From: Burkholderia sp. Nafp2/4-1b
Lineage (GTDB): Bacteria > Pseudomonadota > Gammaproteobacteria > Burkholderiales > Burkholderiaceae
DNA: 64,000 nucleotides
Direction: 5' to 3'
NCBI RefSeq assembly: GCF_003635165.1
Contig: NZ_ML058610.1
Location: 144,860 to 208,859, forward strand
Shown here: positions 20,164 to 29,807 of the stretch, piece by piece
How the letters are laid out: each line of letters starts with the position of its first letter
Numbering within the stretch: position 1 is the first letter of the stretch
The notes under the pieces: generated by a model
The model's database searches: none
Told to the model about the DNA's origin: nothing
The model's input: only the letters and a program-made list of their open reading frames with translations
Made by a program: the position numbers and the translations under genes

Positions 20164-21187
20164 ACGAAAGCTCCTCTACCACCACACCTTGCTCGCGCAG
20201 GAACGCGAGCGCCTGCCCGACCTTGCCCGGTTCGCCGCCCGCGAGCACCGCGAGCGATCCGAACGCCTGCCCCTGGATCTCGTCGATCTGCCCGTGCAGG
20301 ATGTTGAAATCGAGTTCGTACCGGCGGATCGTCTCCGACAGGATCGGCTGGTCGACACCCGAGCCGGTGAACGCGAGCCGCAGCAAATGCCCGCTGCCCG
20401 TCTTCAGCCGCTCGGCCACGCGCGCCTTCATCGCGGGCGGCAGCTCCTGGGCGATCACGTCGCCGATCAGCGCGCGCGTCACTTCGTGATGCGGCTGCAG
20501 GAATACGTCGATCACGCGGCCTTCTTCGACCACGCGGCCCGCGTCGAGCACCGCCACGCGATCGCACACCTGCTTGATCACTTCCATCTGGTGGGTGATC
20601 AGCACGATCGTCAGGCCGAGTTCGCGGTTGATGCGCTTCAGCAGGTCGAGGATCGAGCGGGTGGTCTCGGGGTCGAGCGCCGACGTCGCCTCGTCCGACA
20701 GCAGCACCTTCGGCTTGCTCGCGAGCGCGCGGGCGATGCCGACGCGCTGCTTCTGGCCGCCGCTGATCTGCGCCGGATAGCGATCCTTCTGCGCGGACAG
20801 GCCGACCAGGTCGAGCAGCGGCAACACGGCCGCCTCGATCTCGGCACGGCTCGCGCCGGCCAGTTCGAGCGGCAGCGCGACGTTGTCGAACACCGTGCGC
20901 GACGACAGCAGGTTGAAGTGCTGGAAGATCATGCCGATCTCGCGGCGCGCCTCGCGCAGCGCGCCGGCCGGCAGCAGCGTGAGATCGCGCCCGCCGACGA
21001 CGACGTTGCCTTCGGTCGGCCGCGTGAGCAGGTTGATGGTGCGCACGAGCGTGCTCTTGCCGGCGCCGCTTCGGCCGATGATGCCGAACACTTCGCCCTG
21101 GGGAATCGTCAGATTGACGTTGTGCAATGCGTCGACCCAGCCGGTCGGCCCGGGAAAACGCTGCGACAGATTGCGTAATTCGATCAT
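20153..21187 (-). CDS. metN: methionine import ATP-binding protein
   Basis: 344 residues. ABC ATPase with Walker [10 protein letters not shown] (38-46), signature [15 protein letters not shown], Walker [17 protein letters not shown], then a C-terminal regulatory NIL (ACT-like) domain at about 265-340 through which methionine inhibits transport. First gene of metNIQ. No Shine-Dalgarno is visible before the ATG; instead a perfect 16-base hairpin ends 10 bases upstream. Confidence 0.95.
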   Translation of the reverse strand: MIELRNLSQRFPGPTGWVDALHNVNLTIPQGEVFGIIGRSGAGKSTLVRTINLLTRPTEGNVVVGGRDLTLLPAGALREARREIGMIFQHFNLLSSRTVFDNVALPLELAGASRAEIEAAVLPLLDLVGLSAQKDRYPAQISGGQKQRVGIARALASKPKVLLSDEATSALDPETTRSILDLLKRINRELGLTIVLITHQMEVIKQVCDRVAVLDAGRVVEEGRVIDVFLQPHHEVTRALIGDVIAQELPPAMKARVAERLKTGSGHLLRLAFTGSGVDQPILSETIRRYELDFNILHGQIDEIQGQAFGSLAVLAGGEPGKVGQALAFLREQGVVVEELSYVE

Positions 21188-21197
21188 GTAAACAGAA

Positions 21198-21236
21198 CGG
21201 CGGCCGACTGGCGAACAGCCCGCCAGTCGGCCGCCG
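21198..21236 (-). promoter_or_regulatory. perfect hairpin in the metN leader
   Basis: 16-base perfect arms (21198-21213 and 21221-21236, CGGCGGCCGACTGGCG and its complement) with a 7-base loop. It occupies most of the space between a possible -10 (TAAAAT on the minus strand, 21263-21258) and the metN ATG. It has no T run, so it is not a simple terminator. A role in translation control or RNA stability is inferred. Confidence 0.6.
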
Positions 21237-21402
21237 ATGGATCTGGAATAGCCGGCGATTTTACCGCAAACCCCTCATTCCCCTTAATAATCGATTTCGA
21301 TCTTTTCATAACCAGACGAAATTAGAGGAGTGCTGCGGGCCGCCTCCGAAGCGCCGCGACTATGATCCGGAACACCGATACCAACCAACAGGGGACCGCC
21401 AG

Positions 21403-22323
21403 ATGACCGCCACCACCACGCCGGCCGCCGCGCCGGCCACCGCAGCACCGGGCCCGATGTGGCCGCCTGCCCCGCTGATGGGGCGGCTGCGCACCGCCGA
21501 CGGCCTCGAACTGGCGTCGTACCGCTGGCCGGCCGGCGACGGCACAGCGCCGCCGCGCGCGACGATCGCACTCGTGCACGGCCTCGCCGAGCATGCGGGC
21601 CGTTATGCCGCGCTCGCGGCCAGACTGAACGCGGCCGGCATTGACGTGCTCGCGATCGATCTGCACGGGCACGGCCAGTCGCCCGGCAAACGCGTGTGGG
21701 TCGAGCGTTTCGACGGTTACCTGAACGATGCGGATGCACTGGTTGCCGAAGCGGCCCGCGGCAATACGCCGCTCTTCCTGATGGGACACAGCATGGGCGG
21801 CGCCGTCGCGGCGCTGTATGCGATCGAACGCGTGCCTGCGCGCGGTCATGCGCTGGCGGGCCTCGTGCTGTCGAGCCCGGCGCTGGCACCCGGCCGCGAC
21901 GTGCCGCGCTGGATGCTCGCGATGAGCCGCTTCATCAGCCGCGTGTGGCCGACCTTCCCCGCGATCCGGATCGACGCGGCGCTGCTGTCGCGCGATCCGG
22001 CCGTCGTCGCGGCCAATCGCGCCGACCCGCTCGTGCACCACGGCGCGGTGCCGGCGCGCACCGGCGCCGAAATCCTCGACGCGATGGCCCGCATCGAGCA
22101 TGGCCGCGGCGCGCTGCGCGTGCCGGTGCTGGTCTATCACGGCACCGAGGACAAGCTGACCGAACCCGACGGCAGCCGCACGTTCGGCGCCCGTGTCGGC
22201 TCGCCCGATCGCACGCTGACGTTATACGAAGGCGGCTTCCACGAAACGATGAACGACCTCGAGCGCGATCGCGTGATCGACGCGCTGGTGGCGTGGATTC
22301 TCGCGCGGGTGCCGGCGGGGTAA
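21403..22323 (+). CDS. alpha/beta hydrolase, monoacylglycerol lipase-like
   Basis: 306 residues. Nucleophile elbow GHSMGG with Ser130, an oxyanion region ALVHGLAEHAGRY (57-69), the DLHGHGQSPG motif typical of monoglyceride lipases, and the remaining triad members in YHGTEDKLTEP and GGFHETMND. The first 22 residues are Ala/Thr/Pro-rich without a clear signal peptide, so it is probably cytoplasmic or membrane-associated. Divergent from metN. A TATGAT at 21361-21366 could be its -10. Confidence 0.85.
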   Translation: MTATTTPAAAPATAAPGPMWPPAPLMGRLRTADGLELASYRWPAGDGTAPPRATIALVHGLAEHAGRYAALAARLNAAGIDVLAIDLHGHGQSPGKRVWVERFDGYLNDADALVAEAARGNTPLFLMGHSMGGAVAALYAIERVPARGHALAGLVLSSPALAPGRDVPRWMLAMSRFISRVWPTFPAIRIDAALLSRDPAVVAANRADPLVHHGAVPARTGAEILDAMARIEHGRGALRVPVLVYHGTEDKLTEPDGSRTFGARVGSPDRTLTLYEGGFHETMNDLERDRVIDALVAWILARVPAG

Positions 22324-22339
22324 ACGCGCGCCGCCCGCT

Positions 22340-22366
22340 GCCGGTCAGATGCCGGTCAGATGCCGG
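22340..22366. repeat. 11-bp tandem repeat across a stop codon
   Basis: GCCGGTCAGAT occurs at 22340-22350 and 22351-22361, followed by a partial copy GCCGG. The second copy contains the stop codon (22356-22358) of the deacetylase-family gene on the minus strand. Confidence 0.75.
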
Positions 22367-23279
22367 CCAGCACGCGCAGGTGCGCGACGACGCTGCGTCC
22401 GAGTGCCGACAGGTTGTAGCCGCCCTCGAGACAGCTCACGATGCGGCCCTGCGCATGCCGGCGCGCGACGTCGACGACCTGGGCGGTCAGCCATTCGAAA
22501 TCGGCTTCCACGAGACCGAGATTGCCGATGTCGTCCTCGCGATGCGCGTCGAAACCGGCCGACACGAACAGCATTTGCGGCTTGAACGCGTCGAGGCGCG
22601 GCAGCCAGAACATGTCGACCGCCTCGCGGATCGCCATCCCGTTGCTGCGCGCCGGCATCGGCAGGTTGACCATGTTCGGCGCCTGATGGTCGACGCCCGA
22701 GAACGGGTACAACGGATGCTGGAAGAAGCTGCACATCAGCACGCGCTCGTCGTTCGCGAACGCGGCTTCGGTGCCGTTGCCGTGGTGCACGTCGAAATCG
22801 ATGATCGCGACGCGTTCGAGCCCGTGGACGTCGAGCGCATGTCGTGCAGCAATTGCAATGTTGTTGAAGAAACAGAAGCCCATCGCACGCGCGGGTTCCG
22901 CGTGATGGCCGGGCGGGCGAACGCCGCAGAATGCGTTCGCGTAGCGGCCCTCGATCACCGCGTCGGTAGCAGCGATCGCGGCGCCGGCCGCACGCAGCGC
23001 GGCGCGCCAGGTGTCGCGGTTCATCAGCGTATCGGGATCGATCTCGACGTAGCCGTCGACGGGCGTCATGCTGCGGATGTAGTCGATATGGGCCTGCGTA
23101 TGCACGCGGCCCAGCGCGACCTCGCTCGCGAACGGCGCGGTTTCGTGCACGATCAGATCGTCGATGCGGCTAGCGATCAGCTGATCCTGGATCGCCGACA
23201 GTCGGGCCGGGCATTCCGGATGCCATTCCCCCATCTCGTGCAGCATGCAATCGGGGTGCGTATAGAAGGCGGTTGCCAT
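22356..23279 (-). CDS. histone deacetylase-fold amidohydrolase
   Basis: 307 residues of the class II HDAC/acetylpolyamine amidohydrolase family. Zinc and catalytic residues are intact: RPPGHHAEP (His125, His126), DFDVHHGNGT (Asp163, His165 as ligands) and SAGFDAH (Asp242). Such bacterial enzymes remove acetyl groups from polyamines, acetoin-linked proteins or other small amides; the substrate here is not evident. It converges on the lipase gene and is divergent from mltB. Confidence 0.9.
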   Translation of the reverse strand: MATAFYTHPDCMLHEMGEWHPECPARLSAIQDQLIASRIDDLIVHETAPFASEVALGRVHTQAHIDYIRSMTPVDGYVEIDPDTLMNRDTWRAALRAAGAAIAATDAVIEGRYANAFCGVRPPGHHAEPARAMGFCFFNNIAIAARHALDVHGLERVAIIDFDVHHGNGTEAAFANDERVLMCSFFQHPLYPFSGVDHQAPNMVNLPMPARSNGMAIREAVDMFWLPRLDAFKPQMLFVSAGFDAHREDDIGNLGLVEADFEWLTAQVVDVARRHAQGRIVSCLEGGYNLSALGRSVVAHLRVLAGI

Positions 23280-23448
23280 AAGCTGTCATCCGCGACGCAG
23301 GATGCGCCGCAGGTCTCCATCAATGGTGTCTATCGTCTGCCGCGAATTCGCCGCTAACTTACCACAACGGTGCGCTGCGCCGCCCCGGCACGCAGGATGC
23401 GTCGGGTATACTGCGCCGAACCACATCGCCCTGTCCGCCCGCTTCGAC

Positions 23449-24666
23449 ATGAATTCCAGCAAGCCTGCCGCCCTTCTCTCCGCACTGTTCCGCGTTCGCG
23501 TTCCGCTCGTCGTCACCGCCGTCGCCGCTACGCTGGCCGCCGCGCCTGCCGTCGCGCAGACACAGCCCGCGAAGTCGTCCGGCACGCGCGTCGCGCAGGC
23601 GCAACCGGATCAGCCGGCACCGCAAGGCCAGACCTTCGAAGAAGAAATCGTTCCGCAGCGCTATGCGAACAACCCGAAGGTCGATGCGTTCATCGACGAA
23701 GTGGCGAGCCGCGACGGCTTCGATCCCGCGAGCCTGCATGCGCTGTTCTCACGCATCAGCTATTCCGCCACCGCCGTGAAGCTCGTGAAGCCCGCGCCGA
23801 CGCCTTCGGTGAAGAACTGGAGCCTCTATCGCTCGCGCTTCATCGAACCGATCCGCATCAATGCAGGCGTGAAATTCTGGAAGGCGAACCAGGCGACGCT
23901 GCAGCGCGCGGCCGAGGAATTCGGCGTGCCACCCGAAGTGATCGTCGGCATCATCGGCGTCGAAACGATCTATGGCCGGTACATGGGCAATTTCCGCGTG
24001 CTCGATGCGCTGACGACGCTCACCTTCGACTATCCGGACACGCCGAATCGCGACAGCCGCCAGGCCACGTTCCGCAAGAACCTCGAGGACTTCCTGGTCT
24101 GGACGCGCGACAACAAGCTCGACCCGACCACCGTGCTCGGCTCGTACACGGGCGCGATCGGCATCCCGCAGTTCCTGCCGAGCAGCATCCGCGAGTACGC
24201 GGTCGACTACGACGGCGCAGGTCACGTCGATCTGCGCAGCAGTCCTGCCGATGCAATCGGCAGCGTCGCGAACTACCTGAAGCAGCATGGCTGGGAAACC
24301 GATCGGCCGGTGGTCTGGCGCATCACGCCCGACACGGGCAGCCTCGGCATCGCGCAAGCCGCTGCCGACGGTCAGCCCGAACCGCACTGGGCACTGTCGC
24401 AACTGCTGCGTGCCGGCATGACGCTCAACGAGCCGACGGTCAACATCACCACCGAAGCCGGCACGCCGGTCACCGTGGTCGACCTGCCGTCGCCCGGGCG
24501 CGCGACCGAATACATGCTCGGCCTGAAGAATTTCTACGTGCTGACGCGCTACAACCGCAGCTTCTTCTATGCACTCACCGTGTATCAGCTCGGTGAAGCC
24601 GTGAAGGCGCAAATGGAAGCAAACGGCGCGCTGCCGCTGCCGCCTGCGGACCCGCAGGCGCAGTAA
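23449..24666 (+). CDS. mltB: membrane-bound lytic murein transglycosylase B
   Basis: 405 residues from the ATG at 23449, with a signal peptide (hydrophobic 19-36, ending PAVAQ). It lacks a lipobox cysteine, so it may be a soluble periplasmic form. The transglycosylase domain has catalytic Glu172 in IVGIIGVETIYGRYMG, followed by LTTLTFDYP, TVLGSYTGAIGIPQFLPSS and the DLRSSPADAIGSVANYLKQHGW block. It cleaves peptidoglycan to anhydromuramyl products during wall growth. A terminator follows. Confidence 0.94.
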   Translation: MNSSKPAALLSALFRVRVPLVVTAVAATLAAAPAVAQTQPAKSSGTRVAQAQPDQPAPQGQTFEEEIVPQRYANNPKVDAFIDEVASRDGFDPASLHALFSRISYSATAVKLVKPAPTPSVKNWSLYRSRFIEPIRINAGVKFWKANQATLQRAAEEFGVPPEVIVGIIGVETIYGRYMGNFRVLDALTTLTFDYPDTPNRDSRQATFRKNLEDFLVWTRDNKLDPTTVLGSYTGAIGIPQFLPSSIREYAVDYDGAGHVDLRSSPADAIGSVANYLKQHGWETDRPVVWRITPDTGSLGIAQAAADGQPEPHWALSQLLRAGMTLNEPTVNITTEAGTPVTVVDLPSPGRATEYMLGLKNFYVLTRYNRSFFYALTVYQLGEAVKAQMEANGALPLPPADPQAQ

Positions 24667-24685
24667 GCGCGGCGCCGCCCAAACG

Positions 24686-24713
24686 AAAAGCGCCGCTTGT
24701 GCGGCGCTTTTTC
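24686..24713 (+). terminator. mltB terminator
   Basis: 11-base arms AAAAGCGCCGC (24686-24696) and GCGGCGCTTTT (24701-24711) with a 4-base loop and T run. It may also serve convergent cysM. Confidence 0.85.
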
Positions 24714-24742
24714 ATTGCATGATCCTGCGCGTGCCGAACGGC

Positions 24743-25645
24743 TCAGGCAGGAAACACGCCGGTCGACAGATAACGGTCGCCGCGATCGCAGATGATGAAC
24801 ACGATCGTCGCGTTCTCGACCTGGCGCGCGATGCGCATCGCGACTTCGCATGCGCCGCCCGACGAAATGCCGGCGAAGATGCCTTCGACCGCTGCGAGCC
24901 GGCGTGCCATGGTCTCGGCGGCCGCCTGGCTCACGCTCTCGACGCGATCGACGCGGCTGCGATCGAAAATCGTCGGCATATAGGCTTCCGGCCACTTGCG
25001 GATGCCCGGAATGCGCGAGCCTTCTTCCGGCTGCGCGCCGACGATCTCGATCGCCGGATTCTGTTCCTTCAGGTAGCGCGACGTGCCCATGATCGTGCCC
25101 GTCGTGCCCATCGCCGACACGAAGTGCGTGACGCGCCCTTCGGTGTCGCGCCAGATCTCGGGCCCCGTTGTTTCGTAGTGCGCGACGGGATTGTCCGGAT
25201 TCCCGAACTGATCGAGGATCACGCCCTTGCCTTCGCGCTGCATCTGCTCAGCGAGATCGCGCGCCAGTTCCATCCCGCCCTTTACCGGCGTAAGGATGAT
25301 TTCGGCGCCGTAAGCGGCCATGCTCTGGCGACGCTCGACCGACAGGTCCTCCGGCATGACCAGCACCATCTTGTAGCCGCGGATAGCCGCGGCCATCGCG
25401 AGCGCGATGCCGGTGTTGCCGCTCGTCGCCTCGATCAGCGTATCGCCCGGCTTGATGCGGCCGCGCGCTTCGGCCTTGCTGATCATCGACAGCGCCGGGC
25501 GGTCCTTCACGGAACCGGCCGGGTTGTTGCCTTCCAGCTTCGCGAGCACTACGTTGTTGCGTGCGCGAATCTCGTCGTCCGGCAGGCGGACCAGTTGCAC
25601 GAGCGGGGTGTTGCCGATCGTGTCTTCGATAGTTTTGTAAGCCAT
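24743..25645 (-). CDS. cysM: cysteine synthase B
   Basis: 300 residues from MAYKTIEDTIGNTPLVQL. PLP-dependent enzyme making cysteine from O-acetylserine and sulfide, or S-sulfocysteine from thiosulfate. The PLP lysine is Lys47 (NNPAGSVKDRPA), with the phosphate-binding loop GIALAMAAA preceded by EATSGNTG, and GISSGGA near the C-terminus. The NPAGSVKDRPA version and MQ-containing C-terminal half are typical of CysM rather than CysK. Upstream in-frame codons are rejected as they extend into non-family sequence. Confidence 0.94.
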   Translation of the reverse strand: MAYKTIEDTIGNTPLVQLVRLPDDEIRARNNVVLAKLEGNNPAGSVKDRPALSMISKAEARGRIKPGDTLIEATSGNTGIALAMAAAIRGYKMVLVMPEDLSVERRQSMAAYGAEIILTPVKGGMELARDLAEQMQREGKGVILDQFGNPDNPVAHYETTGPEIWRDTEGRVTHFVSAMGTTGTIMGTSRYLKEQNPAIEIVGAQPEEGSRIPGIRKWPEAYMPTIFDRSRVDRVESVSQAAAETMARRLAAVEGIFAGISSGGACEVAMRIARQVENATIVFIICDRGDRYLSTGVFPA

Positions 25646-25798
25646 GGAGATACCGTGAGTGCGAGGCCGATCAATCGATCGATTGTAAACCAGCGCAGGC
25701 ACGGACGCCGGCATTCCCCCTTGCGACGATGGAATACGCGGCCCTGACGCGTGACGCCCGTGACTCCCGTGACGATTGCGTGCAGGCAACCTGCACGC

Positions 25799-25822
25799 AA
25801 AAAACCCGCGGCATGCCGCGGG
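25799..25822 (-). terminator. terminator of the ComEA-like gene
   Basis: The palindrome CCCGCGGCATGCCGCGGG (25805-25822) is followed on the minus strand by six T. It lies about 60 bases after the stop of the ComEA-like gene, before cysM. Confidence 0.8.
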
Positions 25823-25883
25823 AAGCCGTCGCAACGACGGCGACTGAAGGAGCCTTTTGTCTCGGGTGCGCCGCTTGGGCGCG

Positions 25884-26228
25884 CTATTTCTGCGCGGTGC
25901 GAGCCGGTGCCGCGGCAGCTTTCGCGGCCGCCGGCTTGCCCGCGGCCGGTGCCGGCGTGGCCGAGCCGGCCGCGCCGATCGTCAGCCCTTCCTGCTGAAG
26001 GCGCTCGACCGTATGGCCGCCCATGCCTTTCACGCGCGCCGCGAGATCGTCTGCATTCCTGAACGGGCCACGTGCGCCGCGCTCGTCGAGTATCGCCTTG
26101 GCCCGCGCGGGACCGATGCCCTTGATGCCGACGAGTGCATCCTCGTTCGCGGTGTTGACGTCGACGGCCGCCCAGGCCGATGCGATCGCGCCGAACATCG
26201 CGGCGGCGGCAAACCATTTCCTGATCAT
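25884..26228 (-). CDS. ComEA-like secreted helix-hairpin-helix protein
   Basis: 114 residues: signal peptide 1-20 (ending SAWA), then a helix-hairpin-helix DNA-binding domain (VDVNTANEDALVGIKGIGPARAKAI, residues 22-46, with a second hairpin near GPFRNADDL), and an Ala/Pro-rich tail after about 85. ComEA-type proteins bind incoming DNA in the periplasm in competent bacteria. Here it follows hldD by 73 bases and has its own terminator. No other competence gene is in the window. Confidence 0.82.
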   Translation of the reverse strand: MIRKWFAAAAMFGAIASAWAAVDVNTANEDALVGIKGIGPARAKAILDERGARGPFRNADDLAARVKGMGGHTVERLQQEGLTIGAAGSATPAPAAGKPAAAKAAAAPARTAQK

Positions 26229-26301
26229 GTGCTGGATCTCCGATGAAAACGGTCGGCGGCTGCCGACCGTGAGACCCAGTCTAGCGATGCAACGCGTGCG
26301 T

Positions 26302-27294
26302 TTAAACCTGGCCGGACAGCCAACGCACGTAGCGGTCGACCCCTTCCTGCACCGTCAGGAACGCCGCGTCGTAGCCGGCAGCACGCAGTTTCGTCTGGTC
26401 GGCCTGCGTGAAGCACTGATACTTGCCGCGCAGCGCGTCGGGGAACGGCACGTACTCGATCAGCCCTTGCTCGACCTGCTGCGCGAGCGTGAGCGGCGGC
26501 AGGTTGTCGAGCGCGCGCAGCGTGTTCACGACCGTCGACGCGATGTCGTTGAACGGCTGTGCACGGCCGGTGCCGAGGTTGAAGATGCCCGACTTCTCCG
26601 GATGATCGAAGAAGAACAGGTTCACCTTCGCGACGTCCTCGACCGACACGAAGTCGCGCGTCTGCTCGCCCGGCGCATAACCGTTGTACTCGCCGAACAG
26701 CTTGACCTTGCCTTCCGCGCGGAACTGGTTGAAGTTATGGAACGCGACCGAGGCCATGCGGCCCTTGTGCGTCTCGCGCGGCCCGTACACGTTGAAGTAG
26801 CGGAACCCGGCGATCTGGCTCTTCGCGCTCGGCAGCACGCGGCGGATCACCTGGTCGAACAGGAACTTCGAATAGCCGTAGACGTTCAGCGGCGCCTCGA
26901 CCTCGCGCTCCTCGACGAAACGCGTCGAGCCGCCGTAGATCGCCGCCGACGACGCGTACAGGAACTGCGCGCCCTGTGCGAGGCACGCATCGAGTACCGC
27001 ACGGCTGTAGCGGAAGTTGTTGTCCATCATGTAGCGACCGTCGGTTTCCATCGTGTCCGAACAGGCGCCTTCATGGAACACCGCGCGTACCTTGCCGAAG
27101 TCGCCGCGCGCGAAGCGCTCGACGAACTCCGTCTTGTCGAGATAGTCGTCGATTTCGCAATCGACGAGATTGCGGAACTTGTCCGCGCGCGTCAGATTGT
27201 CGACCGCAATGATGCGCGACTCGCCGCGCTCGTTGAGCCCCTTGACGATGTTCGCGCCGATAAAACCGGCTGCGCCGGTGACGATGATGGTCAT
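26302..27294 (-). CDS. hldD: ADP-L-glycero-D-manno-heptose 6-epimerase
   Basis: 330 residues from [20 protein letters not shown]. The last step of ADP-heptose synthesis for the LPS inner core. Short-chain dehydrogenase type with the N-terminal NADP motif, catalytic Tyr and Lys in [15 protein letters not shown], and [11 protein letters not shown]. The start is at 27294; an upstream in-frame codon at 27324 is unlikely. It follows hldA by 64 bases on the same strand, consistent with a heptose operon. Confidence 0.96.
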   Translation of the reverse strand: MTIIVTGAAGFIGANIVKGLNERGESRIIAVDNLTRADKFRNLVDCEIDDYLDKTEFVERFARGDFGKVRAVFHEGACSDTMETDGRYMMDNNFRYSRAVLDACLAQGAQFLYASSAAIYGGSTRFVEEREVEAPLNVYGYSKFLFDQVIRRVLPSAKSQIAGFRYFNVYGPRETHKGRMASVAFHNFNQFRAEGKVKLFGEYNGYAPGEQTRDFVSVEDVAKVNLFFFDHPEKSGIFNLGTGRAQPFNDIASTVVNTLRALDNLPPLTLAQQVEQGLIEYVPFPDALRGKYQCFTQADQTKLRAAGYDAAFLTVQEGVDRYVRWLSGQV

Positions 27295-27358
27295 GATCGT
27301 TCTGCCTGAAAAATTGCAAGACACACGTGCGGCACGCGCGGCGCGCCGCCGGATGCGC

Positions 27359-28309
27359 TCAGTGAAACAGTTCGTCGTAGTCTACCGTGGCCGTACCCAG
27401 CTTGCCGACCACGATGCCCGCTGCGCGGTTCGCGAGCACGACGGCATCGACGAGCGGCACGCCTGCGCCGAGCATCGTCGCGACCGTCGCGATCACGGTA
27501 TCGCCCGCACCGGACACGTCGTACACCTCGCGCGCGAGCGCCGGTGCGTGCAGTTCGCCCGTCGCGGAAAAGAGCGTCATCCCCTCTTCCGAGCGGGTGA
27601 GCAGCAACGCATCGAGGTCGAGTTCCGCACGCAACTTCGCGACGCGCGCGCGCAGGTCGTCTTCCGAATGCCACTGGCCGACGACTTCGCGCAGCTCGGC
27701 GCGATTCGGCGTGATCAGCGACGCGCCGCGATAGCGCGCCCAGTCGCCGCCCTTCGGATCGACGAGCACCGGCTTGCCGGCCGCGCGCGCCTTCTCGATC
27801 ATCGTCGTCACGTGGGTCAGACCGCCTTTCGCGTAGTCCGACATCAGCACGACGTCGTGCTGCGGCAGCAGCCCATCGAAACGCGCGAGACCGGCGAGCA
27901 GTACCTCGTGGGTCGGCGTCGCCTCGAAGTCGACGCGCAGCAGTTGCTGCTGGCGCGCGAGCACGCGCAGCTTGATGGTGGTCGGCAGCGCCGCATCGCG
28001 TTCGAGATGCGGCGTCACGCCGCTGCTGTCGAGCAATTCGACGATCCGCTCGCCCGGTTCGTCGCAGCCGACCACGCACAGCAGCCCGGCCTGCGCGCCG
28101 AGCGTCACCGCGTTGCGCGCGACGTTGGCCGCGCCGCCGAGCCGCTCTTCGTGACGCTGCACGTGCACGACCGGCACCGGCGCTTCCGGCGAGATGCGGT
28201 CGACGTTGCCGAACCAGTAGCGGTCGAGCATCACGTCACCGACGACGAGCACGCGCGAACGTGCGAGCTGCGCGCGCGGAACCGGCACCACTTCGCGAAG
28301 GGTAGTCAT
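27359..28309 (-). CDS. hldA: D-glycero-beta-D-manno-heptose-7-phosphate kinase
   Basis: 316 residues from MTTLREVVP. Ribokinase-fold sugar kinase with the N-terminal [32 protein letters not shown] and the anion-hole/catalytic [13 protein letters not shown] near residue 276. It covers only the kinase part of E. coli HldE; no cytidylyltransferase domain is attached, so a separate hldC must exist elsewhere. It lies 7 bases after ugd and before hldD. Confidence 0.94.
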   Translation of the reverse strand: MTTLREVVPVPRAQLARSRVLVVGDVMLDRYWFGNVDRISPEAPVPVVHVQRHEERLGGAANVARNAVTLGAQAGLLCVVGCDEPGERIVELLDSSGVTPHLERDAALPTTIKLRVLARQQQLLRVDFEATPTHEVLLAGLARFDGLLPQHDVVLMSDYAKGGLTHVTTMIEKARAAGKPVLVDPKGGDWARYRGASLITPNRAELREVVGQWHSEDDLRARVAKLRAELDLDALLLTRSEEGMTLFSATGELHAPALAREVYDVSGAGDTVIATVATMLGAGVPLVDAVVLANRAAGIVVGKLGTATVDYDELFH

Positions 28310-28316
28310 CGTGCGG

Positions 28317-29717
28317 TCATCCACGGGAGAGGGACTGGGGATCGACGTGCGGACGCCCGATCGCGTGGTAATCGATGCCGAGTTCGGCCATCGCGTCCGG
28401 TTCGTACAGGTTACGCCCGTCGAAGATCACCGGCGCCTTCAGTTCGGCCTTCAGGCGCGCGAAATCCGGGCTCCTGAATTCCTTCCACTCGGTGACGATC
28501 ACGAGCGCATCCGCGGCGGTCACGGCCGCGTCCTGCGTATCGACGAATTGCAGGCGCGCGAGCGCGTCGGAACCCTCGCCGAGATCGAGTTCGAACACGC
28601 GGCGCGCCTCGTCGATCGCGACCGGGTCGTATGCGCGCACGGCTGCGCCGCGTTCGAGCAGCGCGCCGATCAGGCGACGGCTCGGCGCCTCGCGCATGTC
28701 GTCCGTATTCGGCTTGAACGCGAGGCCCCACACCGCGAACTCGCGACCGCTCAGATCGGCGCCGAAGCGCTGCTCGATCTTGCCGATCAGCACATCCTTC
28801 TGCGCGGAGTTGGCCGCTTCCACGGCTTCCAGGATGCGCAGCGGCTGGCCGTTCTCGCCGGCGGTGCGGATCAGCGCCTGCACGTCCTTCGGGAAGCACG
28901 AGCCGCCGTAGCCGACGCCCGCGTACAGGAAGTGATAGCCGATGCGCGGATCGGAGCCGATCCCGCGCCGCACGGCTTCGATGTCGGCACCGACCTTGTC
29001 GGCGAGATTCGACATCTCGTTCATGAACGAGATGCGCGTCGCGAGCATCGCATTCGCCGCATATTTCGCGAATTCCGCCGAACGCACGTCCATGTAGATC
29101 GTGCGCTCGTGATTGCGGTTGAACGGCGCGTACAGCTTCTTCATCTTCTCGCGCGCGATCGTGCCCGTCTCGTCGTCATCGATGCCGATGATGATCCGGT
29201 CCGGGCGCATGAAGTCCTCGACGGCCGCGCCTTCCTTCAGGAATTCAGGGTTCGACACGACCGAGAAGCGATGCGCGACGCTGCCCGCGAGGCCGCGAGC
29301 ACCCAGTGCCTCGTCGACCACGGCGCGTACGCGCTGCGCGGTGCCGACCGGCACCGTCGACTTGTCGACGATCACCTTGAAACCGGTCATGTGGCGGCCG
29401 ATGTTGCGCGCGGCCTCGAGTACGTATTGCAGGTCGGCCGAGCCGTCCTCGTCGGGCGGCGTGCCGACCGCGATGAACTGAATCTCGCCGTGCGCGACAC
29501 TCGCCTCGATGTCGGTCGAGAAGCGCAGGCGGCCTGCCGCGCGGTTGCGCGCGACGATGTCCAGCAGGCCCGGTTCGTGAATCGGCATCCCGCCGTTGTT
29601 CAGGATCTCGATCTTGCGCGGATCGACGTCCAGGCAGAACACGTCGTGGCCGATTTCGGCGAGACAGGAGCCCGTGACAAGACCGACATAGCCGGTGCCG
29701 ATGATGGTGATTTTCAT
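28317..29717 (-). CDS. ugd: UDP-glucose 6-dehydrogenase
   Basis: 466 residues from [23 protein letters not shown]. Oxidises UDP-glucose to UDP-glucuronate with NAD, feeding 4-amino-4-deoxyarabinose and capsule synthesis. The NAD motif is at the N-terminus; the catalytic cysteine is in [14 protein letters not shown] (about residue 268). In Burkholderia aminoarabinose on LPS is important for polymyxin tolerance, so its place beside hldA and lapAB is apt. The gene sits 90 bases after lapB. Confidence 0.96.
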   Translation of the reverse strand: MKITIIGTGYVGLVTGSCLAEIGHDVFCLDVDPRKIEILNNGGMPIHEPGLLDIVARNRAAGRLRFSTDIEASVAHGEIQFIAVGTPPDEDGSADLQYVLEAARNIGRHMTGFKVIVDKSTVPVGTAQRVRAVVDEALGARGLAGSVAHRFSVVSNPEFLKEGAAVEDFMRPDRIIIGIDDDETGTIAREKMKKLYAPFNRNHERTIYMDVRSAEFAKYAANAMLATRISFMNEMSNLADKVGADIEAVRRGIGSDPRIGYHFLYAGVGYGGSCFPKDVQALIRTAGENGQPLRILEAVEAANSAQKDVLIGKIEQRFGADLSGREFAVWGLAFKPNTDDMREAPSRRLIGALLERGAAVRAYDPVAIDEARRVFELDLGEGSDALARLQFVDTQDAAVTAADALVIVTEWKEFRSPDFARLKAELKAPVIFDGRNLYEPDAMAELGIDYHAIGRPHVDPQSLSRG

Positions 29718-29807
29718 AGATGTTCCGGTACGTCCCGGTAATTGACTAACTTGGCCGTCGGGCCGGACCCGGCGGCAACCGCAGCGCGTCGGCGCCGCAC
29801 GCCGGGA

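Noticed and set aside
21188..21263. Known SAM riboswitch before metN
   Set aside because: The leader has only one long hairpin and none of the conserved loop and junction patterns of the SAM classes that I can recall.
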